From Diospyros lotus (lineage: Eukaryota > Streptophyta > Magnoliopsida > Ericales > Ebenaceae): 64,000 nucleotides of DNA. Below the pieces are notes generated by a model. The model was not told the origin of the DNA, ran no database searches, and worked only from the letters and a program-made list of their open reading frames with translations. The translations under genes and the position numbers were made by a program. The DNA lies in the NCBI RefSeq assembly GCF_014633365.1, contig NC_068338.1:9248616-9312615 (forward strand), in the 5' to 3' direction. Below, in pieces: positions 36,301 through 47,928 of this stretch. Positions within the stretch are counted from its first letter, which is position 1. Every line of letters starts with the position of its first letter.

Positions 36301-36700
36301 TCATTTTATATCATATTTGTTTATCATTTAATCTAACGTACGAGGGGTTTGTCCATTCTTTAACTTAACGGTATATCTTACTATCTAAAAAATATTTTAT
36401 ACAATTTAAAAATGTATTACATATAAAATAAATTATACAATGTAATCATTATTTATGTTATATAATATTATTTACAGTGTATAAGATGTCAGCACCCTCT
36501 TCTGGAGTGACGCACATGCTCCCTCACCGTCTGAGATTGATTTGATCAAATTATTTCATTGGCACGTGATTTTGTCTGCCACGGTCAGTAGCATTCATAA
36601 AATGTTTATGACCATCGATGCAGCTTCTTCGGTAACACCCAAATCCCCGACTCTCCGTCTTATTTTACTCTTACTCTCCGTCTTAGAGCTCAGAAGTCTT
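33336..36700. other. Intergenic: end of an older element, then AT-rich DNA
   Basis: Positions 33336-33760 continue the GC-richer element seen before 29151. From there to 36.5 kb the sequence is AT-rich with short microsatellites (for example TATATA at 34190-34220) and no recognised gene. A GC-richer patch at 34790-35030 may be low-copy sequence. The last 200 bases form the upstream region of the DUF247 gene. Confidence 0.5.
35307..35440. mobile_element. Small hairpin element built of inverted GATAACCCCC repeats
   Basis: TGCAATTTTGTTCACCC at the left is mirrored by GGGTGAACAAAATCACA at the right. Between them GATAACCCCCAGTCCTTT and its complement occur so that each arm is itself a hairpin. 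The whole 134 bases can fold into a nested cruciform. The size and terminal repeats suggest a tiny MITE; no clear target duplication was seen. Confidence 0.55.
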
Positions 36701-37208
36701 TAATCTCGGATTGGAGATGTCGTCGGCTAGTGATAACTCCGGAGCCGCAGGGGGATCCTTCAAGCGGCACAACTCCAAGTCCAACCCGGAGAGCCACGTC
36801 ATCACGATCAAGGAAATCATCGACGGCTCCGAGAAGACAAAGTCCAAGTCTGCCGCCGTCATTCAGAAGGTGCCGGAGGAGCTCCGGAAGCTGAAGGAGA
36901 GCGCCTACACGCCCCGGTTCGTCTCCATCGGCCCTCTTCACAGCAACAACGACCACCTCAAAAAGTGTATGCAGAACATCAAGATGTCCTACGTCAAGTA
37001 CCTCTTCGGCCGGATGGCCGAATCCGGCAAGGAGGAGAAAGCTCAGGTGCTGAAACGGTGCCAAGACGAAATGAGTAAGCTCACCGGCGAAGCCAAGAAG
37101 TTCTATGCCGAGAACGGCGATTTGCTCACTGAGGACATGCTCGTCATTGACGGTTGTTTCGTTCTCAAGCTTCTCTACTGGAAACGTAAGTGGCAAACGA
37201 CTAAAAAC

Positions 37209-38365
37209 GGGTAAAATTAATAAATATTCAGTGAACTTTAAAGTTGTAATTATTTACTTACTCAATTTTAAATTATAACCATTTACTCACTCAACTTTAT
37301 TTATCGTTAACCATCCATCACTCGTTATAACTCTGTTAAATATTATAAACGAAAAATACTAACGAAATCTGACGTGACTAACAGAATCTGACATGATAAA
37401 AGTAAATTTAACAAACACTCACTTAATTTTAAAAATATAACTAATTACTCACTAAATTTTGCTCAACGTTAACCATCTATCATCCTGTTATATCACCGTT
37501 TGATCTTGAAAAATACCGATTATATGACCGTTTGATCTTGAAATATATTAAAAACTTTTTATATGCATTTAAGATCACTTACTTTTTAAACCAAAAGTCA
37601 AAAACTAAACTAATAATTTAAATTTAAAAAATTATTGAAGCAAATCAAAAGTAAAAAAAAAATCTATTTAATTTTTTTTACCTCCATTACGAATAACGAA
37701 ATTCACAAAAAAAAAGTATTCAATAATGAGATCAAGAGTGAAAAATTAATTACAAAAATCGTATTTCTTCTATATAAAAAAATGCATATGATATCATTTT
37801 CTTACAAATACGATTTTTGTAATTAGTTTTTGGCTCTTGGTCTCATTATTGAATACTTTTCTTTTTGTGAATTTTGTTGTTCGTAATGAAAATAAAAAAA
37901 TTTAAATTGATTTTTTTGTTTACTTTTGATTTGCATCAATAATTTTTTTAATTTAAATTATTAATTTAATTTTTGACTTTTGGTTTGAAAAGTAAGTGAT
38001 CTTAAAAGCATATAAAAAGTTTTTAATATGTTTCAAGATCAAACGGTGATGTAACGGGTGTTTTTCAAGATCAAACGGTGATGTAACGGGGTGATATGTG
38101 GTTAACGCTGAGTAAAATTCAGTGAGTAATTAGTTATATTTTTAAAGTTCAGTGAGTGTGTGTTAAATTTACTTTTGCCACGTCAGATTCCGTTTGCCAC
38201 GTCAGATTCCGTTAGTATTTTCCGTTTATAATATTTAACGGAGTTATAACGAGTGATGGATAGTTAACGATAAGTAAAGTTGAGTGAGTAAATGGTTATA
38301 ATTTAAAGTTGAGTGAGCAAATAATTACAACTTTAAAGTTTAGTGACTATTTATTAATTTTACCC
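37209..38365. mobile_element. Mutator-type fold-back MITE, 1157 bp, target duplication ACTAAAAAC
   Basis: The left end GGGTAAAATTAATAAATA is mirrored at the right, and the inverted arms extend nearly to the middle (loop around 37765-37800), about 550 bases each with small differences. The 9-bp flanks ACTAAAAAC (37200-37208 and 38366-38374) match perfectly, the length typical of Mutator-like elements. Removing the element and one flank restores the open frame of the DUF247 gene at that site. No transposase is encoded. Confidence 0.9.
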
Positions 38366-38583
38366 ACTAAAAACCCACCCAGCAACGATCCGATTTGTGG
38401 AATTGGATTGTTGTGCGACGGCGTCCAGATCGATCTGCTCCTGGTTGAGAACCAGCTTCCCTTCTTCGTTCTTGAGAAGCTCTTTGTCTTCACTGAGAAA
38501 GCCAGGTCAAATCCTTCCCTGGAATTCGGTTTCAATTCCATTCAAGATTACATCGTCAGGGCCAGCTCCCGGATTACCCGTTA

Positions 38584-41500
38584 GCATAGAAAATCTGTGA
38601 GAAGATTCATTCAAGATGGATACAGATACAAGACCTCAATCAAAAATTTGCCACAAATTATTTTTATTCCTTATTTGCTCACTATCAATAGGAACCAAAA
38701 ATAACATTATAAATCATTCTTTACATAATAAACTTAGATTTACAACCCATATATTTTTAAAATGAAAGGGCATCAATGCTTTAAATATAAATTTAAACCC
38801 TCTAATCATGCCCTCAACTACATCCATGGATCTTTGAGGCCGGGACATCTCTATACACATCTAAGAACAACTCACCTACTTACCTGGAATGACAAAAGAA
38901 GTAAGGGTGAGCCACAAGAGTCAGCAAGCATATATCAAAAAAGAAGTATCAATAAGTCATATATATGAAGGCATGAACAACTCGGAGTCAAAGGAAATCT
39001 TTACCCGACATGTAACACTAACTAGGATCATGCCTTCTATACTTAACCACAACCTCACAGAATTACCAATTCTTGTTTTTGTTTATCAAACATATTTTTC
39101 CAATGTAAGACATAAGGCTTAGCAAGTGAATCAAAACAATAACAACTGGATATGATCAGACTTCCCTGAACATCATTCATATCATGCCACATATGGACAC
39201 ACCAACCCCAATAGCATATATGGCACACCATCTATGCCATGTGATTATTACTCATGTTAATCAGCCATACATTAATGCAAGGATACACATATAATGCACA
39301 CATATGGTCCTTGGGGCCCACATAAGAAAATGCACATAATGGCGCCCAAGACCCTGTATACAAACCTATTATAGCCAATAACAAGCTACCAAAATAAAAA
39401 CGTGAGCCTGAGGCTCTCATCTCACACCCATCACCATCATCTTCATGTACCACATCACTCATAATCTCATCAAGGTCACAAGCTGCTGTGGGCCTCCACC
39501 CACAGTCTTACGCATCACAAGATCCAATTGCTGTGGACCTCCACCCACAGTCTTACACACCACCAACACAAGCCAATTTCCACCACCAACACCCCCACGC
39601 ACAAAGGAACCATGCAATGCAACATATAAGGAATGCAATGGCTCTTATGCATATACTCGTCTAACATACACAAGTCAGCACTCATAGGCCAATCATGTCA
39701 TGCTAATACTCATGCTCCCATCACTTACAAAGCATGACCCCCCAATGATTGTAACCCATGTTCCAGCATCACAAAGTGAGGCAATATGGAAACACAATGC
39801 CATGTAACACAATCACATACAATGCTATAATAAATGGCATTCACACATCCTCACGTTGATTTCCTTGGCTCTTCTACACATTTCACATTGATTAAGGGCA
39901 ATTATTCATATAACGATAGTCATGCATCAAGCATGAGTTACTTGGACATGCCAACCAAGATCACTTCTTATTAATTTCCCAAAGGATTATCATCATGCTT
40001 CCTCATGCAACTCAATTACATTCTTATCATATGAACCCCACGAATATACATATAGATGCTTTCAACCATATTTTATCATTATAGGGGATTGAAGGATATC
40101 AAATGAAGCATTTTAAAACACTTTACATTAACCATCTTGCTTGAGTTGGATTAAGAAGAGCCTTAACCCATTCAACTCATAACCAAAATATATGATATTG
40201 CATACCAAATTGAAGCCCTGAAAGTCTAGTTTATGACGCTTTAAATGGATCACAAATTCGAGTTCTACATAAGAAGTTATGGTTGAAAAAGAGAAGCATA
40301 CGCAGAGTAGTCAAAATCATAGCCAGGTCGACTCAGCGGAAATTCAAGTCGACTTGGCTTGAGTCGACTCGCCAAAAATTGAGTCGACTTGACCTCTTGG
40401 GAGAGTCGACTTGGCTAAAAACGACGAAAAAATGCCAAAAATCCCCCCAAAACACTCAAAATGGACACCAAACACTCCAAAACTTCCATTCTAGTTTCCT
40501 AACCCATCAAAGTCATTCCTTGAAGGAAGAATGGGGTGATCAAACCCCAACGAAACCCATCAACAAGACCCAACAAAGACTCGACACAACTCAAGATTTG
40601 AACAAAAATGAAAACATCTTCCATCAATACGAAAAATCATTTACATCAAATGATGAAATACCAATATATATCTTCGACAATACAATCAAAAGAGAGAAAT
40701 AACTTGCACAACATAGGGAAAAAAAATAGTGCAAGAAGAGCTTGCCTTGCGAAACTTAAACTAACAAGAAGAAGCTTCCTCCTCCAAGACAAATCCCTCC
40801 ACCTTTGAAGCTTTAGCTCATTTAAGCACAATGGAAGGAGAAGAAGAAGAAAATGGAAAAGAAGAAGGAGAAGAGGAGCAAGGCCACGAGAGAGGGAGAG
40901 ATTGAGAATGGGGAAAGGGAAGAATTAAACAAGTATGGAGAGGTGAGGGGGAGAGAATGGTTTGCCAACCACTCTCCCCTTTGCATTTACCATACTACCC
41001 TCCTCCTATCACACACACACAAAAATATCACATGCCCCTTATGGATATTTAGCTTAATTTACCATTTCTTTTCTCTTTTCTTTATTCATTTCATTATGCA
41101 AATTCTCATTTTACCCTTCTCTTATACACACACCCAACACAAGACATTAAACCCAATTTAGACATTTGCCCTTTTTCTTATTTCTTTTTCTATATTCACA
41201 AATTTTGCACACACACAATATAATGCACATATAATGCCAAGGCTCACTTTATAAATGGCCCAAGCCCACTCAAAAGTCCAATTCATCTTAGGCCCATGGA
41301 ATTTCTCTAACCCACCACTTTCGTTAGCCTTAAACACATGGCCCAAGCCCACTTTCATTTACTTTAAACACATCATAAAATATGTGGCTTAGGCCCAATC
41401 AAATTCCTCCCATTTAATTAAAACAAAACCCAATCTATTAATTTAAATACATACATTTATTTACATATATTTTAACACATAAGAATATTTTTTAATATTT

Positions 41501-41590
41501 AATTTAATAAAATAAATTTTTAATTTTTTATAATTAAAATATTAATAAACTTCTAAATCTCGTCACATAAGTTATTTCCTACCATTGTGA
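38584..41590 (-). mobile_element. LTR-retrotransposon-derived insertion in the DUF247 gene
   Basis: About 3 kb of AT-rich, LTR-textured sequence separates the second and third DUF247 pieces. CGTTA occurs at both edges (38579-38583 and 41591-41595), a possible 5-bp target duplication. Near the right end ...CTCGTCACA (to 41567) followed by TAAGTTATTTCCTACCA reads on the minus strand as a polypurine-like tract followed by a TGTGACGAG LTR start. It is therefore probably a 3' LTR with a sliver of internal sequence, the rest being lost. It contains CTGTGGRCCTCCACCCACAG repeats (39480-39560) and GTCGACT motifs (40320-40415). No protein domain was found. Confidence 0.55.
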
Positions 41591-42295
41591 CGTTATTAGA
41601 TCAAGACGACGAGTTTAAATCCAGTGGCAGCAGCGAGTCCACGGCGGAAAAGAGGAGTTTTCATCACATCCTTCATCTTCTCCACGAACACTTTATTCCT
41701 CAGAATTCGAACAAAGAGCAGGGGGGGCAAAATCGTGTTCATGAAAACCGCCCGAGACCTGGATTTCGCCCTCGTGAAGTTCGTCCCCCGGCCCAAAAAT
41801 TACCCATTCCAGGTGGACTTCAAAGAACCCAAAGGCTTCCGATATCTCTTCCACAGAGCCTGCTTCGAGATCCCGATTCTGGACGTCGACAACTCAACCG
41901 AGCCAGTGCTCTGAAACCTCATCGCTTTCGAGCAGTGCACCCCCCACGCGCGGAGCTTCGTCACCTCGTACGCCTACCTCATGGACAGGCTCGTCAGCAC
42001 CGCCAAGGACGTGAAGGTGCTAATATAGGCCGAAGTTCTGGTAAACTATTTGGCCGCTGACGAAGAGGTCTCCGATCTGTTCAACAAGCTCTGCAAGGAA
42101 GTGGTTTTGGGCGACTTCTACTTCGCGGAGACGTGTCAGAAAGCGGCGGATTACAGCAAGCTGGGGTGGCCGGAATTCATTGGGTACATGAGAAGGAATT
42201 ACTTTGCGAAACCGTGGATGTTCACGGCTTTCCTCGTTGCGTTTCTGGTCTTCGGCATGACGGTGGGCACTTTCATCCGGAATCTTCTTAGGTAA

Positions 42296-43168
42296 TCCGC
42301 GCCGACGCTGTTTCGTCCGAGACTCTTTTCAATCCACATTTCTTTTTTAAATCTAAGTGGCTGTGACCAATATTATACTAGCAATAAAACTAGTATTGGA
42401 CAGTTTAGAGTGCAGTGTATAGCAGCAGCAGAAGCAGAAGCAGACGTCTTGGGTGGGAAAATATTTTGTGTATATGAAATATAATGAATTTGTAATTTGG
42501 GAAAATTTTGTTAAATATATTAATAAATTATTTATAAACAGGTAATAACATATTAATTGTCAGTCAGTTTGAGATATAGTTGATACCTTTTAGACTGTCA
42601 ATGTTGTCCATAGTCCACAAATGAATGAACTTTTGCAAGGGCAAGGGTGTTGGATGCCTATTAGTAATAGAAGAAATGAAATGAGATTAAGGTTTGGATT
42701 GTTTTGGATAAAGTGTTTTTTAAAGGAAAAATAATTTTATAAAATGATTTTTTTTTTTAAATGTCTTCTCCGTTGTTTGATTGTAAGGTGAAAAATTGGC
42801 TGAAAATTCATTTTTAGAGTTTGGCTGGTGCTTAAAAAATTATAATATATTTTTTATTATTAAATTTATAATATAAAGATAAAAAAATATAAAAACATAA
42901 TAATATCATATTTCATCTAAATAAATAAATTTGTGCATAATCATAAGTTGTTTAATATTATAAACTCTGCATGCAGAATTTTAATAATTAAAAGTAACAA
43001 GTTAAAAACAAAGTTAAAATTTTATAATATTAATAATTGCATATTTATAATAAGATATACGAGTTTAAATTTAAATAACACTATTAACAATCTTGGCTTT
43101 TTGTGATCCCAATCCACCATCTTTTTGGATAAAGTTTTACACCTAAAATCTTCTTATTCTCACTCTTA
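42296..43168. other. 3' flank of DUF247 pseudogene, AT-rich
   Basis: Holds the presumed former 3' UTR, including a CAGCAGCAGAAGCAG run near 42422-42443, then AT-rich DNA with no recognised feature. Confidence 0.5.
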
Positions 43169-44010
43169 GGGCTTGTTTGATTGCAACCATGGAATTTACA
43201 TGGAAATTATGAAGTAGAAGTGTTTGATTGAATTTTGTTTTCTATGTAATTTTCTCCCAAACCCACCCTTGTCTTCTCCCTGCCTTCTCCTATCTCTCTC
43301 TCTCTCTCTCTCCCTTGCCTCCCAAACCCAGTTCTTCGCCCTGCCATTCTCCATCACTGCCATCGTTGGAGAATGGAGAAATCTAGAAGTACCAGACCAT
43401 GCTGCCCTGTCTTCTCTCATTGCCGCCATCGCTACCTTCTTCCATGGCCGCCATCGCTGGAGCAAGCATCGCCGCCATCGTTGCCTTCTCCCATCGCCGT
43501 CATTGCTGGAGCCTTCTCCCATCGCCGCCATCGTTGCCTTCTCCCATCGCCGTCATTGCTGGAGCCTTCTCCCATCGCCGCCATCGTTGCCTTCATGATA
43601 AGCTACCCATCTCTCTCTCTCTCTCTCTCCCTCCCTCCCAAACCCAGTTCTTCTCCCTACCTCCCCCCATCGCCACCAGCACCGGTTGCAGCTGCTATCG
43701 TCGCCGCTGCCATCTTCGTTGCCCATCGTCGATGGCCAATCTTCACTGGCCATGGCTGCCATTGCCGACCGCCTTTCCCCTCCTCCTCGCGACTAGGCTT
43801 CCCCTCTTCTTCTCCTTCGTGCTTCAGCTTTTCTCTTCTTCCCTAGAATTTCTTTTCCCAGCCCCTTCCTAAGAATTGATTTTCCAGCAAAAGTGGGAAT
43901 TGGGGGTCACGTGATCAAAAATGAGAATTGAAATTACCTAGAAAATATTGCTAATCAAACACCACCAAAACTAGAATTTACATGGAAAATATGGCCAATC
44001 AAACAGGCCC
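43169..44010. mobile_element. PIF/Harbinger-type MITE, 842 bp, target duplication TTA
   Basis: Left terminus GGGCTTGTTTGATTG and right terminus CAATCAAACAGGCCC form an inverted repeat that continues with ATGGAATTTACATGGAAA-like sequence. The flanking TTA at 43166-43168 and 44011-44013 is the 3-bp duplication of PIF/Harbinger (Tourist-like) elements. The interior is unusual for a MITE: two CT microsatellites and a GC-rich minisatellite. The many open frames here come from the CCATCGCCGCC repeats and are not genes. Confidence 0.75.
43490..43595. repeat. 53-bp minisatellite, about two copies plus partial units
   Basis: The unit begins CCCATCGCCGTCATTGCTGG and ends with a CCATCGCCGCCATCGTTGCC block. 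Half-unit relatives (CCGCCATCG) spread from 43420. It lies between two CT microsatellites inside the MITE. Confidence 0.75.
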
Positions 44011-44013
44011 TTA

Positions 44014-44676
44014 GTAAAAAAAAAACCTTTTGCAATATTCTAATTCTCAGCTAAGGAATTGGTGCGCTCTCACATGCAATCAAATAAAATTTATATTCTT
44101 AAAAATATGTGTAGAAATACTAGTAAGGATTATTTTCACGGAGAGTATACAACTTAGTTTTATGCTACGTGAATAACGAATGGGGGGTTGAGTTTAATGA
44201 ATAATGAAAACAATTTTAAGAAAAATAACTAAGTTAAAATATCAAAATTAATCAAAAGAACAAATCTTGGTCTAAGTGAACATCCATCATCAAACTCTTA
44301 TAACTAATCATCGATACAAATATATATCAATTCACACTCTGAATATTCACCGTTAAAACTATTTTCATCTCTCTCCTTAGTTATAGTTAATTAGAGAACA
44401 AGTGATCTAATCAACACTAACAACTAAATAACTCAAGACAAGCGTTAAAGGTTTAATTACGGATTTGATATCTAATTTAATAGTTGATTGCAGTAAATAA
44501 TAAATTAGTAGGTCTTCTAGTAATTAAATGAAACAATTATGAAAATAGGTATAGAAGAACATCCGATACTCAAAATATTAATTGAATAATAAAATGAATT
44601 AAATTTTACAATTTTATTGATTATGAGACTTCTATTTTCTTAAATAAAGTATAAAAAATTAGCCACACAGGATGAT
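44014..44676. other. AT-rich intergenic sequence
   Basis: No gene, element end or repeat array was recognised in this stretch. Confidence 0.4.
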
Positions 44677-46416
44677 TGTAATATCCTATTATTTTGAAAA
44701 TAATAATAATTAATTTTTATTGTATTTAAAATATTTTTGATATCTATTAGAGATTATAGTTGAGAAAACGAATGGGTTTAGAGTTAGTGGGCTAAGTTGA
44801 AAAATGAACTGTTAAGTAAATAGACTTAGAGTTAATGGGTTAAGTTGAAAAGGAAAATGCTAAGTAAATGGACTTAAAATTAATGGACTAAGAAAATTGG
44901 CTTAAAATTAATAGGCTAAATGAAAGAATAATCTATTCAAAAGAAAATTTAATGAAAAATAATTAAGGTGACAAAACAATTAAAGATAGTGGGTGAAATA
45001 ATTGAGAAATGTAAGAGACAAAGTATGGTGTGGACAAATAATTAAAGATTATGAGTGAGATTTAATGGGAAATAATTAAGAAATGTAACAAAATAATTAA
45101 AGATAATGGGTGAAGTAATTGAGAATGTAGGAGACAAAATAGGATGCGGACAAATAATCAAAAATAATGGATGAATTAATGGAGAAATGTGGGAGACAAA
45201 GTAGGGTGTGGACAAATAATCAAAAATAATGGGTAAAATAATTGAGAAATGTAGGAAACAAAATGGGGTGTGGACAAATAATTAAAGATTATGAGTGATA
45301 TTTAGTAAAAATTAATGAAAAAATTTGACAAAATAATAAAAGATAGTGGGTTACTACAATTATACAAATCTTAATTCAACCTCTATAAATAGAGAAAACT
45401 TAAAAAGTTGGAGGATTTAAATTAGAAAGAGAAAGGTTGTAAGAAAAAAAGATTTGAGAGTAAAAGAGAGATTTGAAAAAGGGAAATAAATAATATAGAG
45501 AAAAAATACCAAAAATTTCTAAAAAAATCCTATAGGCTGGGTTTAGTAGCTCGGGTAAAAATTTGTGGCAGAAGACATTGTTGGATGCGCAAACCGAGAC
45601 TTCGTCACAATATAAAAGAATATCGAATCGCTCCGCGGGAATGTGAGTTATCTTTGAAAATTTCTTCAAAATTTCAGAAATATGAGAATGATATTTTAGA
45701 ATTTTTAATGATGAAATTGGAAGAGAAATGCATGATTGGTATTTATTATGGATTTTTGAGATAATAGATGCTTAAAAATCAAAGAGAAAATAAGAAATAA
45801 ATAGAACATAGATTCTGAAAATTATGAGAAAATTTATGAGGCTTAGAAATATTATTTTATGAATTATTGTGAAGAGAAATTGAGAAAGTATTTATTTCAT
45901 AATAAGAGGAAATGAGAAAAATTAGGAAAATTGGAAATCTGATTTTCTTAAGTAATTATGATGTCAGGGTACGTCAAGATTGAAAATTGAGTACGATTGG
46001 AAGTCCGATGCGAATTTTGCGACAAAATTACACTAGGGGCAAAATTATCTTTTTGCAAGATAAGTGGTACGTAATTTCCAACTGAATTTAGTTTTATAAA
46101 AATGCTTGGTTTGTAAGTGGTTCTATCCAAAACTTGATTTTAAGTAAATGATTTTATCATATTGTCATATCTTGATGTGAATATGTTTATATAGATTGCA
46201 TTTACATGTATTGATGATGAAATATACATATATACACGATGATATTATTGATCATGCATTCGCATAAGGGTTTGAGAGTACGGGTCGGGACTGCAACTCT
46301 CCCAAGGGTGCACCCATACACCTCGGCCTAGTTAGGAGGTTGTGAAAATGGGGAGTAGTAATAAGATACGGTCGGCTCAAACTGAAATGATATGAAAAAT
46401 GACATTTTACATCTGA
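44677..46416. mobile_element. LTR fragment (TGTAATATCC start), interrupted by the Tat element
   Basis: It starts TGTAATATCCTATT, a typical LTR start, and runs without coding sequence until the Tat-lineage LTR begins near 46417. A tandem array of about 60-bp units (ending AGGGTGTGGACAAATAAT) covers roughly 44940-45350. The matching right half of this LTR would lie beyond the window, on the far side of the Tat element. A chromovirus-type gypsy origin is an inference. Confidence 0.5.
44940..45350. repeat. Degenerate tandem repeat, about 60-bp units
   Basis: Units of the form AATTGAGAAATGTAGGAGAC, then AAARTRGGGTGTGGACAAAT, then AATYAAARATWATGRGTGA recur about six times with indels, inside the LTR fragment. 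Confidence 0.65.
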
Positions 46417-46863
46417 TGATGGTTTTTGGGACCGACCACCACGTGCCACCTCTGCGACTGGACCTCGGGAATAGAACCTCGGACTTGGGGATGTCGGACC
46501 TCGGGTGTAGAACCTGCAAGACAATGGAGGGCCGAGGCTTGGATCCCCCGGGGTGGACTCCGACTCTCAAATTAGTAGGGTAAATGCAAGTAGTAGTAAA
46601 TGAGAGAGCTGTAGAGTTTGGGTATACCTGGGGAGAGTCCTTGTCTTTTATAAGCGAACTCGTTTTGGGGTATCCGAGATGAGTGGGCACGATTCCCGAG
46701 AATCCCGGTCAAGTTGGAACGGGTCTTGCGGTTCGGCCTGGATTTCTCGGGCTCCGCTCTAGAGTGTTGACTGGCCACGTGTCGGTCTCTCAGGTGATCC
46801 ACATGGCAGGTGAGACTATCAGCGCGTAGGGGTATTCTAGTAATTTCAGTTGGTGCCACATCA
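46417..46863 (-). mobile_element. 3' LTR of Tat-lineage element, about 447 bp
   Basis: In element direction it starts TGATGTGGCACCAACTG directly after the polypurine tract and ends ...AAACCATCA. A minus-strand TATA box TTATAAAAG lies at about 46646-46654. The start is firm; the other border (46414-46417) is approximate, because the partner LTR is outside the window. Confidence 0.65.
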
Positions 46864-46878
46864 CTTGCCCCCCACTCC
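46864..46878 (-). promoter_or_regulatory. Polypurine tract of Tat-lineage element
   Basis: On the minus strand GGAGTGGGGGGCAAG abuts the LTR start TGATGTGG. Confidence 0.8.
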
Positions 46879-47092
46879 TTGAGCCGAGCTGAAAATCATG
46901 CTGGGTCGAGGAGTAGGTTACTTGACTGTTGATTTTTCCCAAGACGCACGAGAGTGTTTTTAAAGTTGAGATTAGTGCTTAAAAACCTCATTTACTACCC
47001 TGAAATTATAGGGATGGGTTTTGGTTGGAGGGAAGAATTCGTTTGGAGGGAAACATTGTCATTTTGAATTTTTTCCCCCTTTGGGTCCCCTC

Positions 47093-47099
47093 TATATAG
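47093..47099 (+). promoter_or_regulatory. TATA box for the antisense ORF
   Basis: CCTCTATATAGGCCC on the plus strand lies about 710 bases before the ORF start and about 60 bases before the first presumed intron. It points opposite to the element's own transcription and would give the additional ORF its own promoter. Confidence 0.45.
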
Positions 47100-47155
47100 G
47101 CCCTAAGGCCCCACCCCACAATTATTATTTCAAGACAAGCATTCATCTCCTTGAG

Positions 47156-47415
47156 GTTAGTCTTTCCCATCCTCATTTGCTTTTATTTTTCCTTATTTGT
47201 TATTTATTTATTTTTTGCCTTCTGCTTCCTCTTTGTTTTTTTGTTTGTTTTTTTTTTTTTTTAAATAATTTCTCCCTCGGCCTGGCCGAGGTCGGCCTGG
47301 CTGAGCTGGCCTGGCCCGACCTCGGTCGCGGCCGAGGTTGGCCATGCTCGGCCAGGGCCGAGGGTCTCGGCCTTGGCCGACCTCCCTTTCTTCTTTTCTG
47401 CATTTTTTTTAAACA

Positions 47416-47451
<36 letters not shown>

Positions 47452-47662
47452 ACATACATATATGGGCATCCTTGGGTCGGCCATGGCCGACCCTTGGGAC
47501 TTTTGCCCTTTTGATTTTTTTTTAATTATTTATTATTATTTTTTATTCCTTGGGTCAGCCATGGCCAACCCTTGGGCTTTTCCTTTGTTAATAATAATAA
47601 AACGATCTTTAAAACAAGGCTTAACTTGACTAACCCGTTTCCTTGGCTCTTATTTTTCACAG
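47156..47662 (+). other. Likely 5' UTR intron of the antisense ORF
   Basis: Donor TTGAG/GTTAGT at 47156 and acceptor TTATTTTTCACAG at 47662 bound a T-rich segment with a (TA)n run at 47421-47449 and GGCCGAGG repeats. A second small intron may run from 47766 to 47805 (acceptor GTTTTTTAG). Confidence 0.4.
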
Positions 47663-47928
47663 GCGTGACTCGAGATTTTCCCAAGCTAAATCGCGCTTAC
47701 TGAGCTCTCCGAGGCTCTAGCCCAGTCGTGGTTGTTCTTTCCTCACCTCGGCCTTTACTCTCCTGGTCAGTGACCTTCTCTTAACTACTTCTGCTCGTTT
47801 TTTAGCATATCTTCTTCCTTTTCTTCCTCTGATTCAGAAAACTCTTGTACCAGCTCTAGTAGTGAGGAATCACACATCGAGTTATCCAGCCCCTCCCATG
47901 GCCCCCTTCGTAGGCCCGGGAAACTTAG

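Larger units (their letters stand above)
36717..42295 (+). pseudogene. DUF247 (UPF0481) family gene, disrupted
   Basis: The ATG at 36717 opens a GC-rich frame. Its N-terminal domain has VITIKEIIDG, IQKVPEELRKLK, AYTPRFVSIGPLH and MLVIDGCFVLKLLYW, all DUF247 landmarks. The frame continues after a fold-back insertion at 38375 with NDPICG and LLLVENQLPFFVLEKLF. After a second, 3-kb insertion the C-terminal part follows (41587-42295): FHHILHLLHEHF in one frame, then in the next frame EIPILDVDNSTEPVL, NLIAFEQC and VTSYAYLMDRL. It ends with a hydrophobic membrane segment (FTAFLVAFLVFGMTVGTF) near 42230-42285. Two stops (41912 TGA, 42026 TAG) and a frameshift near 41715 add to the damage. Intact members are plant membrane proteins, mostly of unknown function; some act in grass self-incompatibility. 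The first 165 codons remain open. Confidence 0.85.

Noticed and set aside
36690..37196. 168-codon reverse frame opposite the DUF247 first part
   Set aside because: It is the antisense shadow of a GC-rich coding sequence; the plus strand has the family motifs.
43196..43872. Several frames of 111-157 codons on both strands
   Set aside because: They arise from CT microsatellites and CCATCGCCGCC repeats inside a MITE; all frames are open because of composition.
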